Source: Dama dama (taxonomy: Eukaryota > Chordata > Mammalia > Artiodactyla > Cervidae). Taken from it: a DNA stretch of 64,000 bases. Positions 46,371 to 58,516 of this stretch are shown piece after piece. Below the pieces are notes generated by a model. The model had not been told where the DNA came from. It saw only the letters and a list, made by a program, of their open reading frames with translations, and made no database searches. The position numbers and the translations under genes were made by a program. How positions within the stretch are numbered: position 1 is the stretch's first letter; every line of letters starts with the position of its first letter. The stretch is from NCBI RefSeq assembly GCF_033118175.1, contig NC_083696.1:35573001-35637000 (forward strand), read 5' to 3'.

Positions 46371-47078
46371 GGATGTTTGAAACAATATTGAATTAATCCA
46401 TTAACTTCTATTTTTCTGTTTTCTTATTCTTCCTTCTCTTCTTCCTTTTCGTTTTGTCTTTATTTCTTCCCTCTCATTTAGAGTGGCGGATTCCTTCCTG
46501 GAAAACATTTAGATAAGCAAAATATGTTTGATGCAAAATACAATTAAAGATGTTGTCATCTGATGGGATTCTGGCTGTTTCTCCAGAAGCCTCACAGACT
46601 GGTATTGTCTGGTTGATAACAGCGTTCGAGTCTAGCCCACAGCTTCATAGGCTCAGAATCCTGACTTGACAGGATGGTAATCAGATCCATTCCTTAGGGT
46701 CAGTCTCGAGATTGAGCAAAACAGAAAGACTGAAGGATAGTCAAAATGCAAATTTATAAATATACTAAAAACGTACCATTTAAACAGATTGTAATGTTTT
46801 CTTTGACAAGTGGGAAGGAAACTTGGTGAACATGGAAATGAGAACAAGCATAATTGATGCAAATTGAATGTTTGAAATCTATCTGGCTGGTAAGATTCAT
46901 AGTTGGGCCACAGCAGTCTGTCAGCATGGAGTGCAGAAGTTTCTTTTTCCTTGGACACACAGCATATACGTAGCTATGAGGCTGTCCCTTTGTTGTTTAA
47001 TTTACTAATTTCTCTTCTGATGAATTCCTTCTGTCGTCTGATGATAGTTAAATCCTTACATTTTACATTGATCCACAG

Positions 47079-47144
47079 AACTGGCATTAGATGTTCAAAA
47101 TGTAGTTCAGAATCTGCCAAACAAAAATTCTTTTGGAATCAAAG
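47079..47144 (+). CDS. UBAP2: UBAP2 coding exon 8 (residues 227-249)
   Basis: The 66-nt exon lies between gatccacag and aaag|gtatgg. It completes Glu and encodes LALDVQNVVQNLPNKNSFGI and K. Of all exons here it is the least like human UBAP2 as I remember it (human pattern roughly LASNTHNIAQDLSNKSSYGLK), although length, phase and the N-K-S-(F/Y)-G end agree. It is probably disordered linker under weak constraint. The donor is gtatgg, not a consensus gtaagt. Skipping it would keep frame. Confidence 0.88.
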
Positions 47145-50100
47145 GTATGGATTTTTTAAAAAATTCCTTAGTTAAGATTCTTATACAATTCTTTTAAATA
47201 ACTTCCATTTTTATCAAGGCTAGCTAATAAAAATTCATCAGGTGAATGTTTGCAAACTATTGCTACAATTTCTTGATAAAATAACTATCAGCTTAAAAAA
47301 AAAATAACTATCAGCTTTTGATAATGAAAGTGTTTTTCACACTGGCCTTTAGGGCAGTGCGGAGTTTCGGATCATTGTTGCTCCTTTTCCTGTAAGTCTG
47401 CCTTATATGTTTTTTTGTTAAAAGACTAACATCAAGTTAAACTGAATGCAAAACATACATTTCAGATTATTGTTTTAAGCTGAAAATAAATGAATGTCAT
47501 TGAATTTTTCTCACAGTTTGAGGTGAAGTTCTGTAGGTCTACAATGGGGAATAAGGTCTTCTTGTAAAATTTTAATATTCTGTGGTAAGATTAGGACCTG
47601 ACTCTGTAGTCTTCTCCATCTAATATTACGTAGTTTTTACAGTCCGTGTATCTAGGGTGGATCACTGCAACAGCTTGGCCCTGCCTGCTGCTATGGGCCT
47701 TCCTCTCTGTTGCCAGACAGAACACCTTACCATGTTGGATGTCTGCCTACAACTTCATTCATTGTCTTCTGCCTGCTTTTGAATATACTCAGCTTCTCAT
47801 CCTCTTCTGTATGTCTTCATTTGTGTTTTAATTATTTTTATAATAGTTCTAAAATGGTAGGCCAGTCTCTCTACATATCATATATAAGATTGTGTGTTTT
47901 AAATTATTAATACCGAATTGTACACTTAAAACATCTTGCCACAGCTTACATTGTTTTTTTGGGGAAAAAAGACATATTCCGAACTTAAGGTTAATTTTAA
48001 TATATTTCAGTTCTTTGTAATTTCTCATCATTGTTTCTGTGTCCTGGAATATCCTTTCATTATATATCTATCTGTTCAGCCTTCAGGATTTTTGCTGTGG
48101 TTCATCTCCCCCATAAACTTTCGGTTAGCGTTCTAACTTTCCTTAACTTTTGTGTCCTGCAACTTTCCAGTGTATTAATCAGATTCATGTAAATTATCAT
48201 TCACATCACTCACTAAATTTTTAATGGTCTTTTCAGTGAGATGTTTGATATCTAGCATCAATGCTTTATGTGTAGGCTTTTAACCCAGTCTTTGGTTGAT
48301 GACTGATGATGATGGAGATCCTAAGAACAAGTCCATCATACATTGTTTCCTGTTACAATCTTTGTTGCTTTGAAAGTGAAAGTTTTAGGAATGGTTTTTG
48401 AGGCAGAGTGTTCCTAAATCTGCTTAGATTGAGCCTCAGTGTTTTGTAGAGTTTGCAGTCTTTGGAGTGTTGTCTCCTGTGATGAATGTGACAACATGAA
48501 TCTGGGGTAGATGGGATGGAGGTGGCACCGAGAATGCTGTGTACTGAGCTGCTTCAAAACTAGCCCACTTTGTGAACTTTTAAAATATACACGTACTGAG
48601 ACAAAAGTCTGGAAGGAAATACAGTAGAAGGTTGGAGATTTATGTGTTAGTACTTAAGAAAGGCGCGAGTTAGTACTTAAGAAACCTCGATGATAGTGAA
48701 GTGTAGGTGGATGGCTTGCCTTGGATCCCTTTAACTTCATGTAAAGCATGCTCTAGAGATCTAAGTTCTGGTATTGATTTCCACTTGGGACTAATTGTAC
48801 CTTATATTTTTTCACTTAAGCTATTACACCTTTCTGCTTTTGTTTATGAAACTATTTTAATTCAAAGAGATGTTTTGGGGACACAGAAGTTGATACTTGA
48901 TCTGTGATATTTCTGGAGAAATTATGGAAACCATTTAAAGATAAGATAAATTAGCCAAAGCAATGGACCAGATTATCATTTCAAATATTAAAACATTCGT
49001 TTATCAAGTTTTACTGTTATTACAATGGTGCATGCAATCAAGAGGGACAGAAGAGTAGGGAGTGCTTTCCTGTAATGCACGTGCCCCGTGATCCACAGTA
49101 TTGGTGTGATGTGTGTGGGTTTCTCTCACACCAGGGCATGTGTTCACATTTGAAACGTCTCCCTTTTTATAGCCACAAAATAGCACTTTTGGGGTAATAT
49201 TTTATAAGAAGTCATGTTCCATAAATCCATAGATTCTACTTTTGTTTGCCATAATCAGTCTGGAATTAGGGACATCCTGTTGAAAGTCTTCAACAGAGAA
49301 GGCCTCTTTTCTTAGGTTTGCAGCATCAGTTTAGTTATTAGGTTACTGACATGATTCCAAGGTAGTTAGATCTGTTCATTTGCCTTATTTTTGCAGGGGT
49401 GTGCCCTTCCTCTTCCCACACACAAACCTCATTTCAGGTCAGATGCTCAGCTGTTTGTTCCTGTTGAAGGAACTGAAAGCATTCACACTCCCGCTTCCTG
49501 ATGGTAGTTACAGTCAGTGTCGGTGTCTTTCCTTTAAAACTGTTTTATCTGGGTATGTGTTTGTACATATGTTTTAAAATAATGGGAATGGACACAGGAT
49601 CACTAAGCCCTAATATCAGCATATCTGAATTCATATACTTTTCTTCAGAGTACTTACTTGTTTTCTATATAAATGATTATTCTGTAAGAACTGTGTGAAC
49701 ACATTTTCTGTACCTACTTATCAGGAGTATAGCAACAGACTTTGTGTGAATAAGACTAATGCTCAGCTTTGCTGGAGACCTGTTAGGAAACTATATAATG
49801 GAGCTAATATAAAAAACACTTCTCTAAATCTGATAATCTGCCTGAAATGAGGGCCCAAAGCAGAGCTGCCTTATATTGAATTGTGTTCTTTTTTAAATAA
49901 TGTATCATAAGGATCTCCTTGTTAATATTAGTTTTGCTGTGCCATACTTTCTTAAGGCAGTGGATATTATCCAGAAGCAGTTTGGGACATGGCTTGTGTG
50001 TGTGTGTTTAGTACTTAGCCAAACTGCATTTGAAAACATGACTGGTTTTCTTGAGATAGGTTAAGAGTCTCATATTTGTTGGATTGTAAACTATTTTGCT

Positions 50101-50197
50101 AATGAAATACGTGATATATCTTGTGCCGTACACAATGGAGAGTCATTTGGAATAAGACCTTATTTGACTTTGTGGTGTAAACTGTGATTGTCAACAG
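47145..50197 (+). other. UBAP2: UBAP2 intron 8
   Basis: A 3.1-kb intron. I recognise no transposable element with confidence. A short tandem copy of 'gttagtacttaagaaa' occurs at about 48649-48684. Small ORFs (for example 47646-47831, 48707-48907) lack any protein resemblance. Confidence 0.9.
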
Positions 50198-50250
50198 GGG
50201 CCTGGAAGCATTCTGTGGAAGAGTGGACCGCGGAAGACTGGACTGAAGAT
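50198..50250 (+). CDS. UBAP2: UBAP2 coding exon 9 (residues 249-266)
   Basis: The 53-nt exon, the shortest here, lies between tcaacag and gat|gtaagt and ends in phase 0. It encodes (G)AWKHSVEEWTAEDWTED. It is strongly acidic with three Trp, in an EEWTAEDW pattern that resembles the conserved Trp/acid block of UBAP2L. The function of the block is not known to me. It may be a short linear binding motif. Confidence 0.94.
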
Positions 50251-51444
50251 GTAAGTGTTCAGCATCAGGTGTGACTATCTTTCTTTTGGATTCTGGCAGG
50301 AACACATGTACTTTTGAGGAAAGCTTGGGATATCTTATCACTGTTCTAAGCTCCCTTTCAGACTTCTATGGTTAATTTTTTTTTTAAGCAGATGCTTCTC
50401 AGAAAGATGTTGGTGTTTCCAGATTTTTGAGAAACTTGGTTGTAAAGCATCTATTTAAAGATGACCAGGTGTTAAACAGGAGCGACATCATTTTTTCACT
50501 ATCTTTGTTTTATTTGGCCCAATAACCAGCTGATGCTATTACCCTGGCCTGTGAATGATTATTTTGTCTTTATAACCTTTTTATTGAAGGAGAGAGTCTA
50601 TGTTTTAGGTTTACAGTTGAAATTAACCTCAATAAATCATTCTGGTTCTAGGGCCAAGCAACTCCCCTTTCAACTAGACTGGCTTTTTTTGTATTCATTT
50701 ATTCCACAGGCATTTTCGAGTATACTGTACTAGCTTCTTGGTATTAGTAGTATTGATCCTTAAGTTCTGTGTTCAGTATAAGATACTCTTTAATTATTTT
50801 TCTGTTTCACTCTTAAGGTCCAGAACAGAAGTATGTACATGTTAGAGAGTTACAGCTGACATTGGGTGGGAGAGAATAAAGGGTTTACAAGTACTGACCT
50901 TCAAAATTGCATAACATGACCCAGGGTTTGGGATTTTATTTTTCTTTTTGAGATTATCTTCCCTCCCCCCATTTGTACTTAACATTTTTTAAAAAAACAA
51001 ACAAAATTGCATTTGAGCTTTCTTTATCACTATTTTATCTGACTTATTAGGGAGTACGCTGGATAGGCTGTAAAAAAGGAGAAGGATATACTCCTTTGGA
51101 ACTTCAGAAACTTTAGGGTTTTTTATTTACTTATCCCACATACTAACCATAAGACCTTGGGGTATGATGTCACCAGGCTTTCTGTTACCTGTAATCTGAG
51201 GAGAGTGGACGAGATGGGTGGTAATAGAGTCAGTGGAGGGATGATACCAGTGACAAGAGGAAGTCAGAGTGAGTAACCTGGGCGCCATACCTTATTTCAA
51301 ACAGATCTGTCCTAGTTTTACATGTTTTATGTTACTAGAATTTTTGCTAAGAGTTTTTTGGGAGAAAAAAAGGCTTCCAGAGCTCAAAGCTTTGTCTGGG
51401 GCAGCAGGCAGGATAGAAAGCCAGCCAGCTATCAGAGGGCAGAT

Positions 51445-51615
51445 AGATGACTTGTATTCATATTCTAGCTGGGTTGACCTGTTGACCTTAGATGAGGCAT
51501 CTTACCTTCCTGAGCCTCCTATTTTTCATCCCTAGAATGATTATCATAATAACCATCCTGCCTAACTGATGGGGTTTTTCTGTGCTTCAGGTGAGGTCTT
51601 AAGATGTAAGTCGTC
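51445..51615 (+). repeat. MIR-like ancient SINE
   Basis: 'tctagctgggttgacct', 'catcttaccttcctgagcctcc' and 'tagaatgattatcataataacc' follow the order of MIR. Confidence 0.5.
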
Positions 51616-51729
51616 TAACAAGCAGTTCAAATGCACACACATATAGTTAGTAATACTCTGCTGTGTAGGCTGTATTGTATCACAATAGAATTACTGAAAA
51701 GAATTACGGTAGGGAATTTAGACATGTTT

Positions 51730-51935
51730 TTAAAAATTTTTTCCCCAAACTTTAAACTTTTTATTTTCTATTGGGGTATATAGCCAATTAACAGTGTTGT
51801 GGTGGTTTCAGGTGAACTGTGAAGAGACTCAGCCATACACATACAGATATCTATTCTCTCCCAAACCCCCTTCCCATCCAGGCTAGCACGTATCACTGAG
51901 CAGGGTTGCAGGGTTCCGTGTATACAATAGTGAAC
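51730..51935 (-). repeat. Ruminant L1 3' UTR fragment
   Basis: Antisense text: 'ctattggggtatatagccaat', 'gaagagactcagccatacac' and 'ccttcccatccaggctagc'. Confidence 0.75.
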
Positions 51936-52599
51936 ATCTTCTTTTCCAGGAAATACCAAATTACTTAAAAGTTTCTGACATTTACAAAGTAATGGTGATT
52001 GAATGGTGAGTAATCTAAAATGCAAATCCTGAGTTCCTTCTAGAGTTTAGGAGGAGAAAACAGTGCAAGTTTTCTGTTCTCCTATGGACTAGATAGGATT
52101 TCAGTGATAAATGTATAATAGTTCTTATTTACCTTGAGCTTAATATTTTATATTTTAAGGCTTTAGATCTTCTCTTAACTACTTTTAATAGAATTACTGC
52201 TTGATTGCTTCTCTGTCTTAATTTAATTCATAAGATTCTTTAAGGCAAAAATGGATTCCTTGGAATTCTTAAGATACTATCTTGCAATAGAGTGCAGTGC
52301 ATGGTATAAGCCTTTCTTGTTGAAACATTATAATGAATTTAGCACTTTTTGTTTTTACAGAAAGTGAACACCTAACTGCCTGATCTGCCCCTGCCTTAAT
52401 ATTAATGTCTGAGGAAGTCTGCTTTTAAGCTTGAGACATTTAGTATTTTTAAGAATAGCATTTTCATTAGTTTTCAACATTGTCATTAGATCAACAGTAT
52501 TAGCCTTTGTAAGACTGTGCCCCATTTTGAAAATATAAGTCTGCCTTTCAGCAATGTCAGTTGAGGTTTCAAGAAATTGTATCCTGTGTGCCTTAAAAC

Positions 52600-52870
52600 A
52601 ATATGCATGAATCTCAAAATGATTATGTTCAGTGAAAAAAAAAATCGAATATACACGAAATACACGAAAAAGATTGTATGTTTAAAAATTCCACTTAAAA
52701 TTCTGGAAAATACTGCTTAAGCTATAATGGCAGAAAACATACCGGTGGTTGCCTGGGGACAGAAGTGAGTGCTCAAGGAATTGATCACATGGGACAGGAG
52801 CGAGCTTCTGGAATAATAGGTGTCGTCTTGATTTTGTGATGGAGTATATATATGACATACCTTACTCAGT
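52600..52870 (+). repeat. Possible old L1 3' UTR piece
   Basis: 'accggtggttgcctggggac' and 'gattttgtgatggagtatat' resemble the sense L1M 3' UTR. The edges are unclear. Confidence 0.4.
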
Positions 52871-53355
52871 TATTCAGTTTATTATTTGTGTTATAAGCAG
52901 TAAGGAAATCTATGACTAGTAAATCTATTACTGGTAAAGAAAATACTAAAACCACCTGTCTTTGGGAAAAAAGAATGTCAGTAATTTACCTTTTCAGACT
53001 TTTTTCCTACTCCTTTTTGGTGTTTATAGTGACATTAGTGGTGGTTTTTATAGGAGTTCTCATTTAGTATAATGTGAAGTAGAATAGTGAGACTGGGACT
53101 TGAACTATGATCTGACTTTACTTCACTTGTTTCCCTCATGTGGAATCCTTATTGTGGAATTATCAATCTAAAATTATCTTAACCTTAAGAAAATTATATG
53201 CCATGATCACTTGTTTATTTCTTTTCCTTTAGACTGCCTTTTGGGTGAACTAGAAGAAGAGTACTGATGACTAAAAATTATCAGGAATTTGTTACATTTT
53301 TTGGTTTTATATTATATAAAATAAGATTAAAATATTTTAAATCCTTTTGTTACAG

Positions 53356-53423
53356 CTTTCGGAAACAAAAGTCTTCACTTCCTCATCTGTTCCAGCAGAG
53401 AATCATATCACACCTGGGCAAAG
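53356..53423 (+). CDS. UBAP2: UBAP2 coding exon 10 (residues 267-289)
   Basis: The 68-nt exon lies between gttacag and caaag|gtaaat. It enters in phase 0 and leaves two bases of a Ser codon. It encodes LSETKVFTSSSVPAENHITP and GQ(S). The LSETKVFT start continues the acidic DWTED block of exon 9 and is conserved in UBAP2 and UBAP2L. The remainder is Ser-rich linker. Confidence 0.95.
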
Positions 53424-53645
53424 GTAAATACTTTTCCCCACCTTTTTAAATTCAGATTAGAATTAAAATTTCTTGCTGTAGGAGAGTGGTTTTCTTCCTC
53501 AGATCTCTTTATTTTTTACCCTTTTCTTGAATCTGTTTCTGTTTTTCTCTTTTGTAAGACTTGTTTTATCCTTACCTGGTGAGCTCACAGAGCCCCCATC
53601 ATTTCCTAATTTGTTGTGTCTGCTGATGAATTAAAATAGCAGTTA

Positions 53646-53857
53646 TGGGCTTCCCAGGTGGCTCAAACAATAAAGAATTGCCTGCCACTGCAGGAGACAT
53701 GAGTTCAACCCCTGGGTTGGGAAGATCCCCTGGATTAGGAGGTGGCAACCCACTCCAGTATTCTTGCCTGGAAAATGGACAATGTCCTCCATGGACAGAG
53801 CAGCCTGGCAGGCTACAGTCCAGGGAGGTTTCAGAGAGTCAGCGTGACTGAGCATGT
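53646..53857 (+). repeat. Bov-tA SINE (sense arm of inverted pair)
   Basis: A near full-length sense copy from 'gggcttcccaggtggctc' to 'gactgagcatgtgctcac'. Confidence 0.9.
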
Positions 53858-53986
53858 GCTCACACACATGGCAGCAATAATGTTAAATCTAACAATTTGT
53901 TTTTTACTTTCCTAAACATTTTTTTGACAGATAAACACAACAAATTTCTTTTGGTTTCTTCATGTAATGCCGTTTAGTTAGATCTT

Positions 53987-54211
53987 GAAAAAAGTGAAAA
54001 GTGAAAGTGAAGTCGCTCAGTCATGTCTGACTCTTTGCGACCCCGTGGACTGTAGCCTACCAGGCTCCTCCGTCCATGGGATTCTCCAGGCAAGGATACT
54101 GGAGTGGGTTACCATTTCCTTCTCCAGGAGATCTTCCCAACCCAGGGATCAAACCTGGGTCCCCTGCATTGGAGGCAGATGCTTTAACCTCTGAGCCACC
54201 AGGGAAGCCCC
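53987..54211 (-). repeat. Bov-tA SINE (antisense arm of inverted pair)
   Basis: A full-length antisense copy bounded by exact host duplications TAGTTAGATCTT at 53975-53986 and 54212-54223. Confidence 0.95.
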
Positions 54212-55861
54212 TAGTTAGATCTTAGAATAGTACAAGGTTCTCATTTTGTATGGGTTCTAGTAGTTTTAATCTACTAATTTCATAGATTATAGACAAGGAG
54301 GAGCTTTTGGGATAGTAGAAAATTGTTAGAATGTGTGCAGAATTGAATTATTGAAAAGTATTTATTTACATTCTCGGGTTTACAGTAACTCCAAAAACCT
54401 TTGATTATGGTTTCAAAAAGTAGTGATCTAGAAGGATGAGAGCCTTGATATATATGATACCTGAGCATTGAAGGCAATTTTGAACCTAATATGCTCAATC
54501 TCTTGCTAAATGAGGTGGTGATAAGACTTCATTACAGGGAAATAAAAATCAAAGGTTGTGTCTTGGAATATATTATTGTGTGACTTGCTCAGAATTTTTC
54601 CTTAAATGGATGTATCTTCTTCATTGTATTTAGCATTTGATGAATTGCATATCATCATTTTCTTTTTCTTTTTCATCATTTTCATTTAAAAAGTGGACCT
54701 TTTAAGGATTATTTTTCAGACAGTAGTGCTGCAGTGCTCTTCATTTATATATATATTTCATCAATTGTTTGGAATAGAACTTCTGGTTTTTGTAGTTATG
54801 GAACTTTCAGATGGGTCATATGTAATATAACTACCATGGATTTGTATCCCTGGAATTAGGTTATCATAAGCTGGAACATTCCTTGGGGTCCATAATACTA
54901 GATCCCATAACTGTTTCTCAGTTACGGGGACATGAGAGCGGGTAGTGCATAAGGAGAGGAACCCAAGCCTAGGAACTTGGCTGTATATCACGAGTGAGTT
55001 TTTAATTATTTGACCTTCCAGAATCTGCCTCATTGGCATGGTGAGTTTCCGTTAGGAGAACTGCTTGGGAACTGCCCTTTAAAAGGATTTAATGGAGCAG
55101 ATTACCATGTTAGGTCTTTCTGTGGAGAAATTAGTAGCTCATTCTCATGTCAAGAAATACATTATCTGAAAGATCATTTCTTCCTCATGCTTTCAGGTTT
55201 TAAGGCCATGATTCTAAACTTGGAATCTCAGTCTTTCTAGGGACCTTACAAGAAGTCTAATTAATAGAGTATTTGTTAATATATTGTGCATTTTTTCCCT
55301 AAATATTTAAGAGAGAAATTTTGAGATTTATATAAACCTAAATATATCATGGGATAGAACACAAAACTTACAGGAATATTTATGGTAAATGTCAAAACTG
55401 CTTGAGTGGTCTAGCACGGCTTTGGTTCTCATTCCTCAAAAATATGGATTTACTTTCCTTTGGGAAAGTTTAAGAGAGACTGGTTTTAAGTAATGAAGAG
55501 GGCCAAATATTCTAAAGGAAACAAGCCAAGAAAACTGTTGAAGTGTACTCAGTTGCTCCAGATTTTCTAATCAGTTGTCACTGTGCCATTTCTGTGGAAA
55601 CATCTCAATGCACCTTTCTTTTCTCTTCTCTGCAAAGCTCTATTTGGGTCTCGGTGGCTTGGTGTGCTTTCTTGGTAGGGTAGGCATGTGGGGGGATGAT
55701 TGATACTCTCCTTTTGCTGCTCTTAAACTCCAGTATCCAAAGATTTTCCTCCCTGGGATTATTTTTAGCATGAACTTATTTATAGTGATTCATTTCTCAA
55801 GTTTATTTTTTGGTAAGATTTGCTTCTGACTCATTCTTTCATTTGCTTTTTGTCTGCTTAG

Positions 55862-56051
55862 TGTTGATCTGGTAGCCTTGCTCCAGAAGCCTGTTCCTCC
55901 CAGTCAAGCCCCAGAAGTCAACTCCTTTGAAGCTTCCCAACAGCAGAGCTTTGGCCAAGCCCTTGTCTTCACGAACTCTCAGCACAACAATCAGATGGCA
56001 CCAGGGACTGGCGGCTCCGCTGCTGTCAACTCCTATCCACCTCAGAGTTTG
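55862..56051 (+). CDS. UBAP2: UBAP2 coding exon 11 (residues 289-352)
   Basis: The 190-nt exon lies between tctgcttag and ttg|gtaact. It completes a Ser codon and ends in phase 0. It encodes VDLVALLQKPVPPSQAPEVN, a Gln-rich middle (SFEASQQQSFGQALVFTN) and SQHNNQMAPGTGGSAAVNSY before PPQSL. The (I/V)DLVALLQKP motif is conserved in human UBAP2. The donor is weak, with C rather than G at position +5. Reading through it would add ten residues and then a stop at 56082. The encoded region is low-complexity and probably disordered. Confidence 0.96.
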
Positions 56052-56627
56052 GTAACTCATTTTTCTCACAGTATGAGATTTTAAGGAATGGTCCTGTGAA
56101 CAAATGTATTCTTGAAAGGCACTTGCCTTATTATTTTTTGCATATAAAAATCTCTATACTAGATCCCAGTCCAGAAAACAATGATGTCATAATTTCCAAG
56201 CACATATCTGACAGTTCTGTGTGGAATTCAACCACTGAGTTTTCTGGATGAAGATAAAAAGTACTTCTTTATGATTAGTTGAATTATGAATTAGTTCAGT
56301 CATAATCAACTTAGGGATCCTTCTAGTAAGAAGGATGATTTTTTTCCTTGGGTTTGTTTCAGAGTCTGTCTCTACACTTAAGATGTTAAATTTTCATTTG
56401 TTTTCCAGTTTACTTAAATGCTAATGTTTGTCAGTATTGCTTTGCTAATCTGCAAAAACAGTTATTTCTAGATCTGCCTAGGTTCTTAAATTTTTAGCGG
56501 TTTGGTTTTGTTATTCCAAACAGTTGCATAGTAGAGGCCCTTAAAAATTGGATATGTTTTTATTGAAACAGTGTCATCTGCTGCTGCATATATGACTTTG
56601 GCTTCTGTAACAGTTCAGCTCCTGGGT

Positions 56628-56722
56628 CTTCACTAGTGATCCAGTGGTTAAGCCTCTGTGCTTCCACTGCAGGGGTGAAAGTTCAGGGAACTAAGATACC
56701 TCATACTTTGCAGCATAGACAA
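56628..56722 (+). repeat. CHR-type SINE
   Basis: A short sense copy: 'tgatccagtggttaagcc', 'cttccactgcaggggtg', then an A-rich tail. Confidence 0.75.
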
Positions 56723-58365
56723 AAAAAGAGAACTAACTTCCATCAGAGAAAAGCTCAGGAACTGTTAGTGAAGCAAATGAAGATAGGTGATGGGAGTAAA
56801 AAGCTTAGAGCATAGAATATGAAAGAATGTAGCTGCAGAATGGTAAACTCAGGTCTCCGTCTAAGTGTGGGCTGTTCTGAGGTGCAAGACTAGAGGTTGA
56901 AAGGACTATAGACACAAATCCACAGCTTTCACTAGTGATAATACTTTTGTTCTTCTTTGTTGTGTTTAGTCTGAAATCTACAGTTGAAAAATGGAATTTC
57001 TTAAGAATATGATCTATGATAATCACCCCTCCCCCCCAACCTGGATTCAAAATTCTTTGCTGTTCCCTAAAAATTGGGAGACTTGAATATGAGAACTTCT
57101 CATTGTCATCTTCTCCTCTGCATAGTCATGTCATGGCAAGTATAACTAGCTTGGGAACTTGGCATTTGTAGTGTCATTGTTGATAGCTTTTGAGAGGGTG
57201 TCACTTCTTGAAGATGGACAGATCCAAGGCAGACTGTTTTGAGAGGGCCCATTAATACCCCTGAGTTTGATTGAACCATCCAGTTCCTTTCCTCCATCTG
57301 CCAGTGGTACACTGATGTGATGTCCTTGCTGACTTGCTGGAATCATAGTCAGGCCACTTGAGAATGTAGATAGGACATTAGGGTTTTTATTTTAACAGCA
57401 TCCTTCAGGCATGTTCCTTTTTGTCGTGAACAACATCTTGAGAAACCAGAGTACAAATTGTTTGTTTAGCATGTGAGAGCAGTGATTCTCAGCCCTACTA
57501 TACTTTTATTATCATTGGGAAACTTCAGTTATAATAACTAAATATGCCAGATAACAATAGTAATAAGATTAAGCCAGATTCTACACAAGACGGGTCAGGA
57601 TCTTTGGCATTGGGCGTTGAGCATTTGTATGTATTTATGTGAATGCATGTGCACAAGTGTACCCGTAGGCCCATTTGTAAACTGTCCCCTTTGATTGAAA
57701 TGTGTAGGTGGAATTGAAACCCTGTGTTAATAGGTATTACCTAAAGCAAGGTGTTAGTCATTGATGCAGTGATGTCATCGTGTTGTGAAACACACAGAAA
57801 GTGCGATACAACTAAATTAGCTGATGCAGGATAGAGATTGGATAAGAGAAGAAGATGCCTTTCTTTGAGCTTGAGCTGGGTTTTGATGCATTTATAAGCG
57901 ACATAAGAGTGGTGTAGTGGGTGGCATGAGCCCAGAGTCAGGAGCAGTGTTAAGTAATGTTATCACGACTGTTTTAATAGAAGCAGGTTCTGTGTTTGAA
58001 GTGCAGTAATTGCCTACAGCCTGAAGTTTTTTGCTCACATTGGAGAATTTGGGTATCTTTAAAACAACTGGGACAGATAGTCCATGGCTTTGGAAATTGA
58101 TACCAGAAATAATTGATTCAGCTTTCTAGATCAGGCCTCTTGATGGAATGTAGATCATTTCTATTTTTAACCTTTATGGTGGTTGTGGAGTTATGTTTTG
58201 ACTTAATCTTTTCAGTGATTGAATGACATTGATAGGTAAAAATGCACTTGACCTGCCACTCTCATGTTGGCTTGTCATTTGCTCAGGAAGTGTATTTGGT
58301 GTCTCCGTTATCAGAACACTGTGAAATAAGCACAGCAGTGTCCAGGGCGTCTGCTCAGCACACAC

Positions 58366-58441
58366 GTGCTGCTGCTGCTGCTGAGTCACGTCAATTGTGT
58401 CCAACTCTGTGTGACCCCGAGACGGCAGCCCAGCTGGCTCC
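58366..58441 (-). repeat. Bov-tA fragment with (GCT)n
   Basis: Five GCT units are followed by an antisense Bov-tA end ('aattgtgtccaactctgtg'). Bovine Bov-tA copies often carry such a GCT microsatellite (from memory). Confidence 0.7.
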
Positions 58442-58516
58442 ATATCTCTGTGTAATTCAGTGTCTGATTCTGGAATACAGACTGTTAAGTACTGTGATGT
58501 GTCTTTAACCTTGCAG

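Larger units (their letters stand above)
41986..47078 (+). other. UBAP2: UBAP2 intron 7
   Basis: A 5.1-kb intron ending in gatccacag. It holds a solo ERV LTR, sense old L1 pieces in scrambled order, an antisense L1 tail and a short Bov SINE fragment. From 41986 to 42700 and 46380 to 47078 I see no gene and no confident repeat. Confidence 0.9.
50251..53355 (+). other. UBAP2: UBAP2 intron 9
   Basis: A 3.1-kb intron with a MIR-like element, an antisense L1 3' fragment and a diverged sense L1 piece. 50251-51440 and 51940-52600 show nothing recognisable. Confidence 0.9.
53424..55861 (+). other. UBAP2: UBAP2 intron 10
   Basis: A 2.4-kb intron carrying an inverted pair of Bov-tA SINEs near its 5' end. 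From 54225 to 55850 I see no gene and no repeat. Confidence 0.9.

Noticed and set aside
48479..48547. C/D-box-like pattern (gtgatga ... ctga, 69 nt)
   Set aside because: The length is right, but the flanks do not pair and no convincing internal C'/D' boxes are present.
57764..57828. C/D-box-like pattern with tgca flanks
   Set aside because: Box C is imperfect (gtgatgt) and the only stem is the 4-bp palindrome tgca, which is too weak to call.
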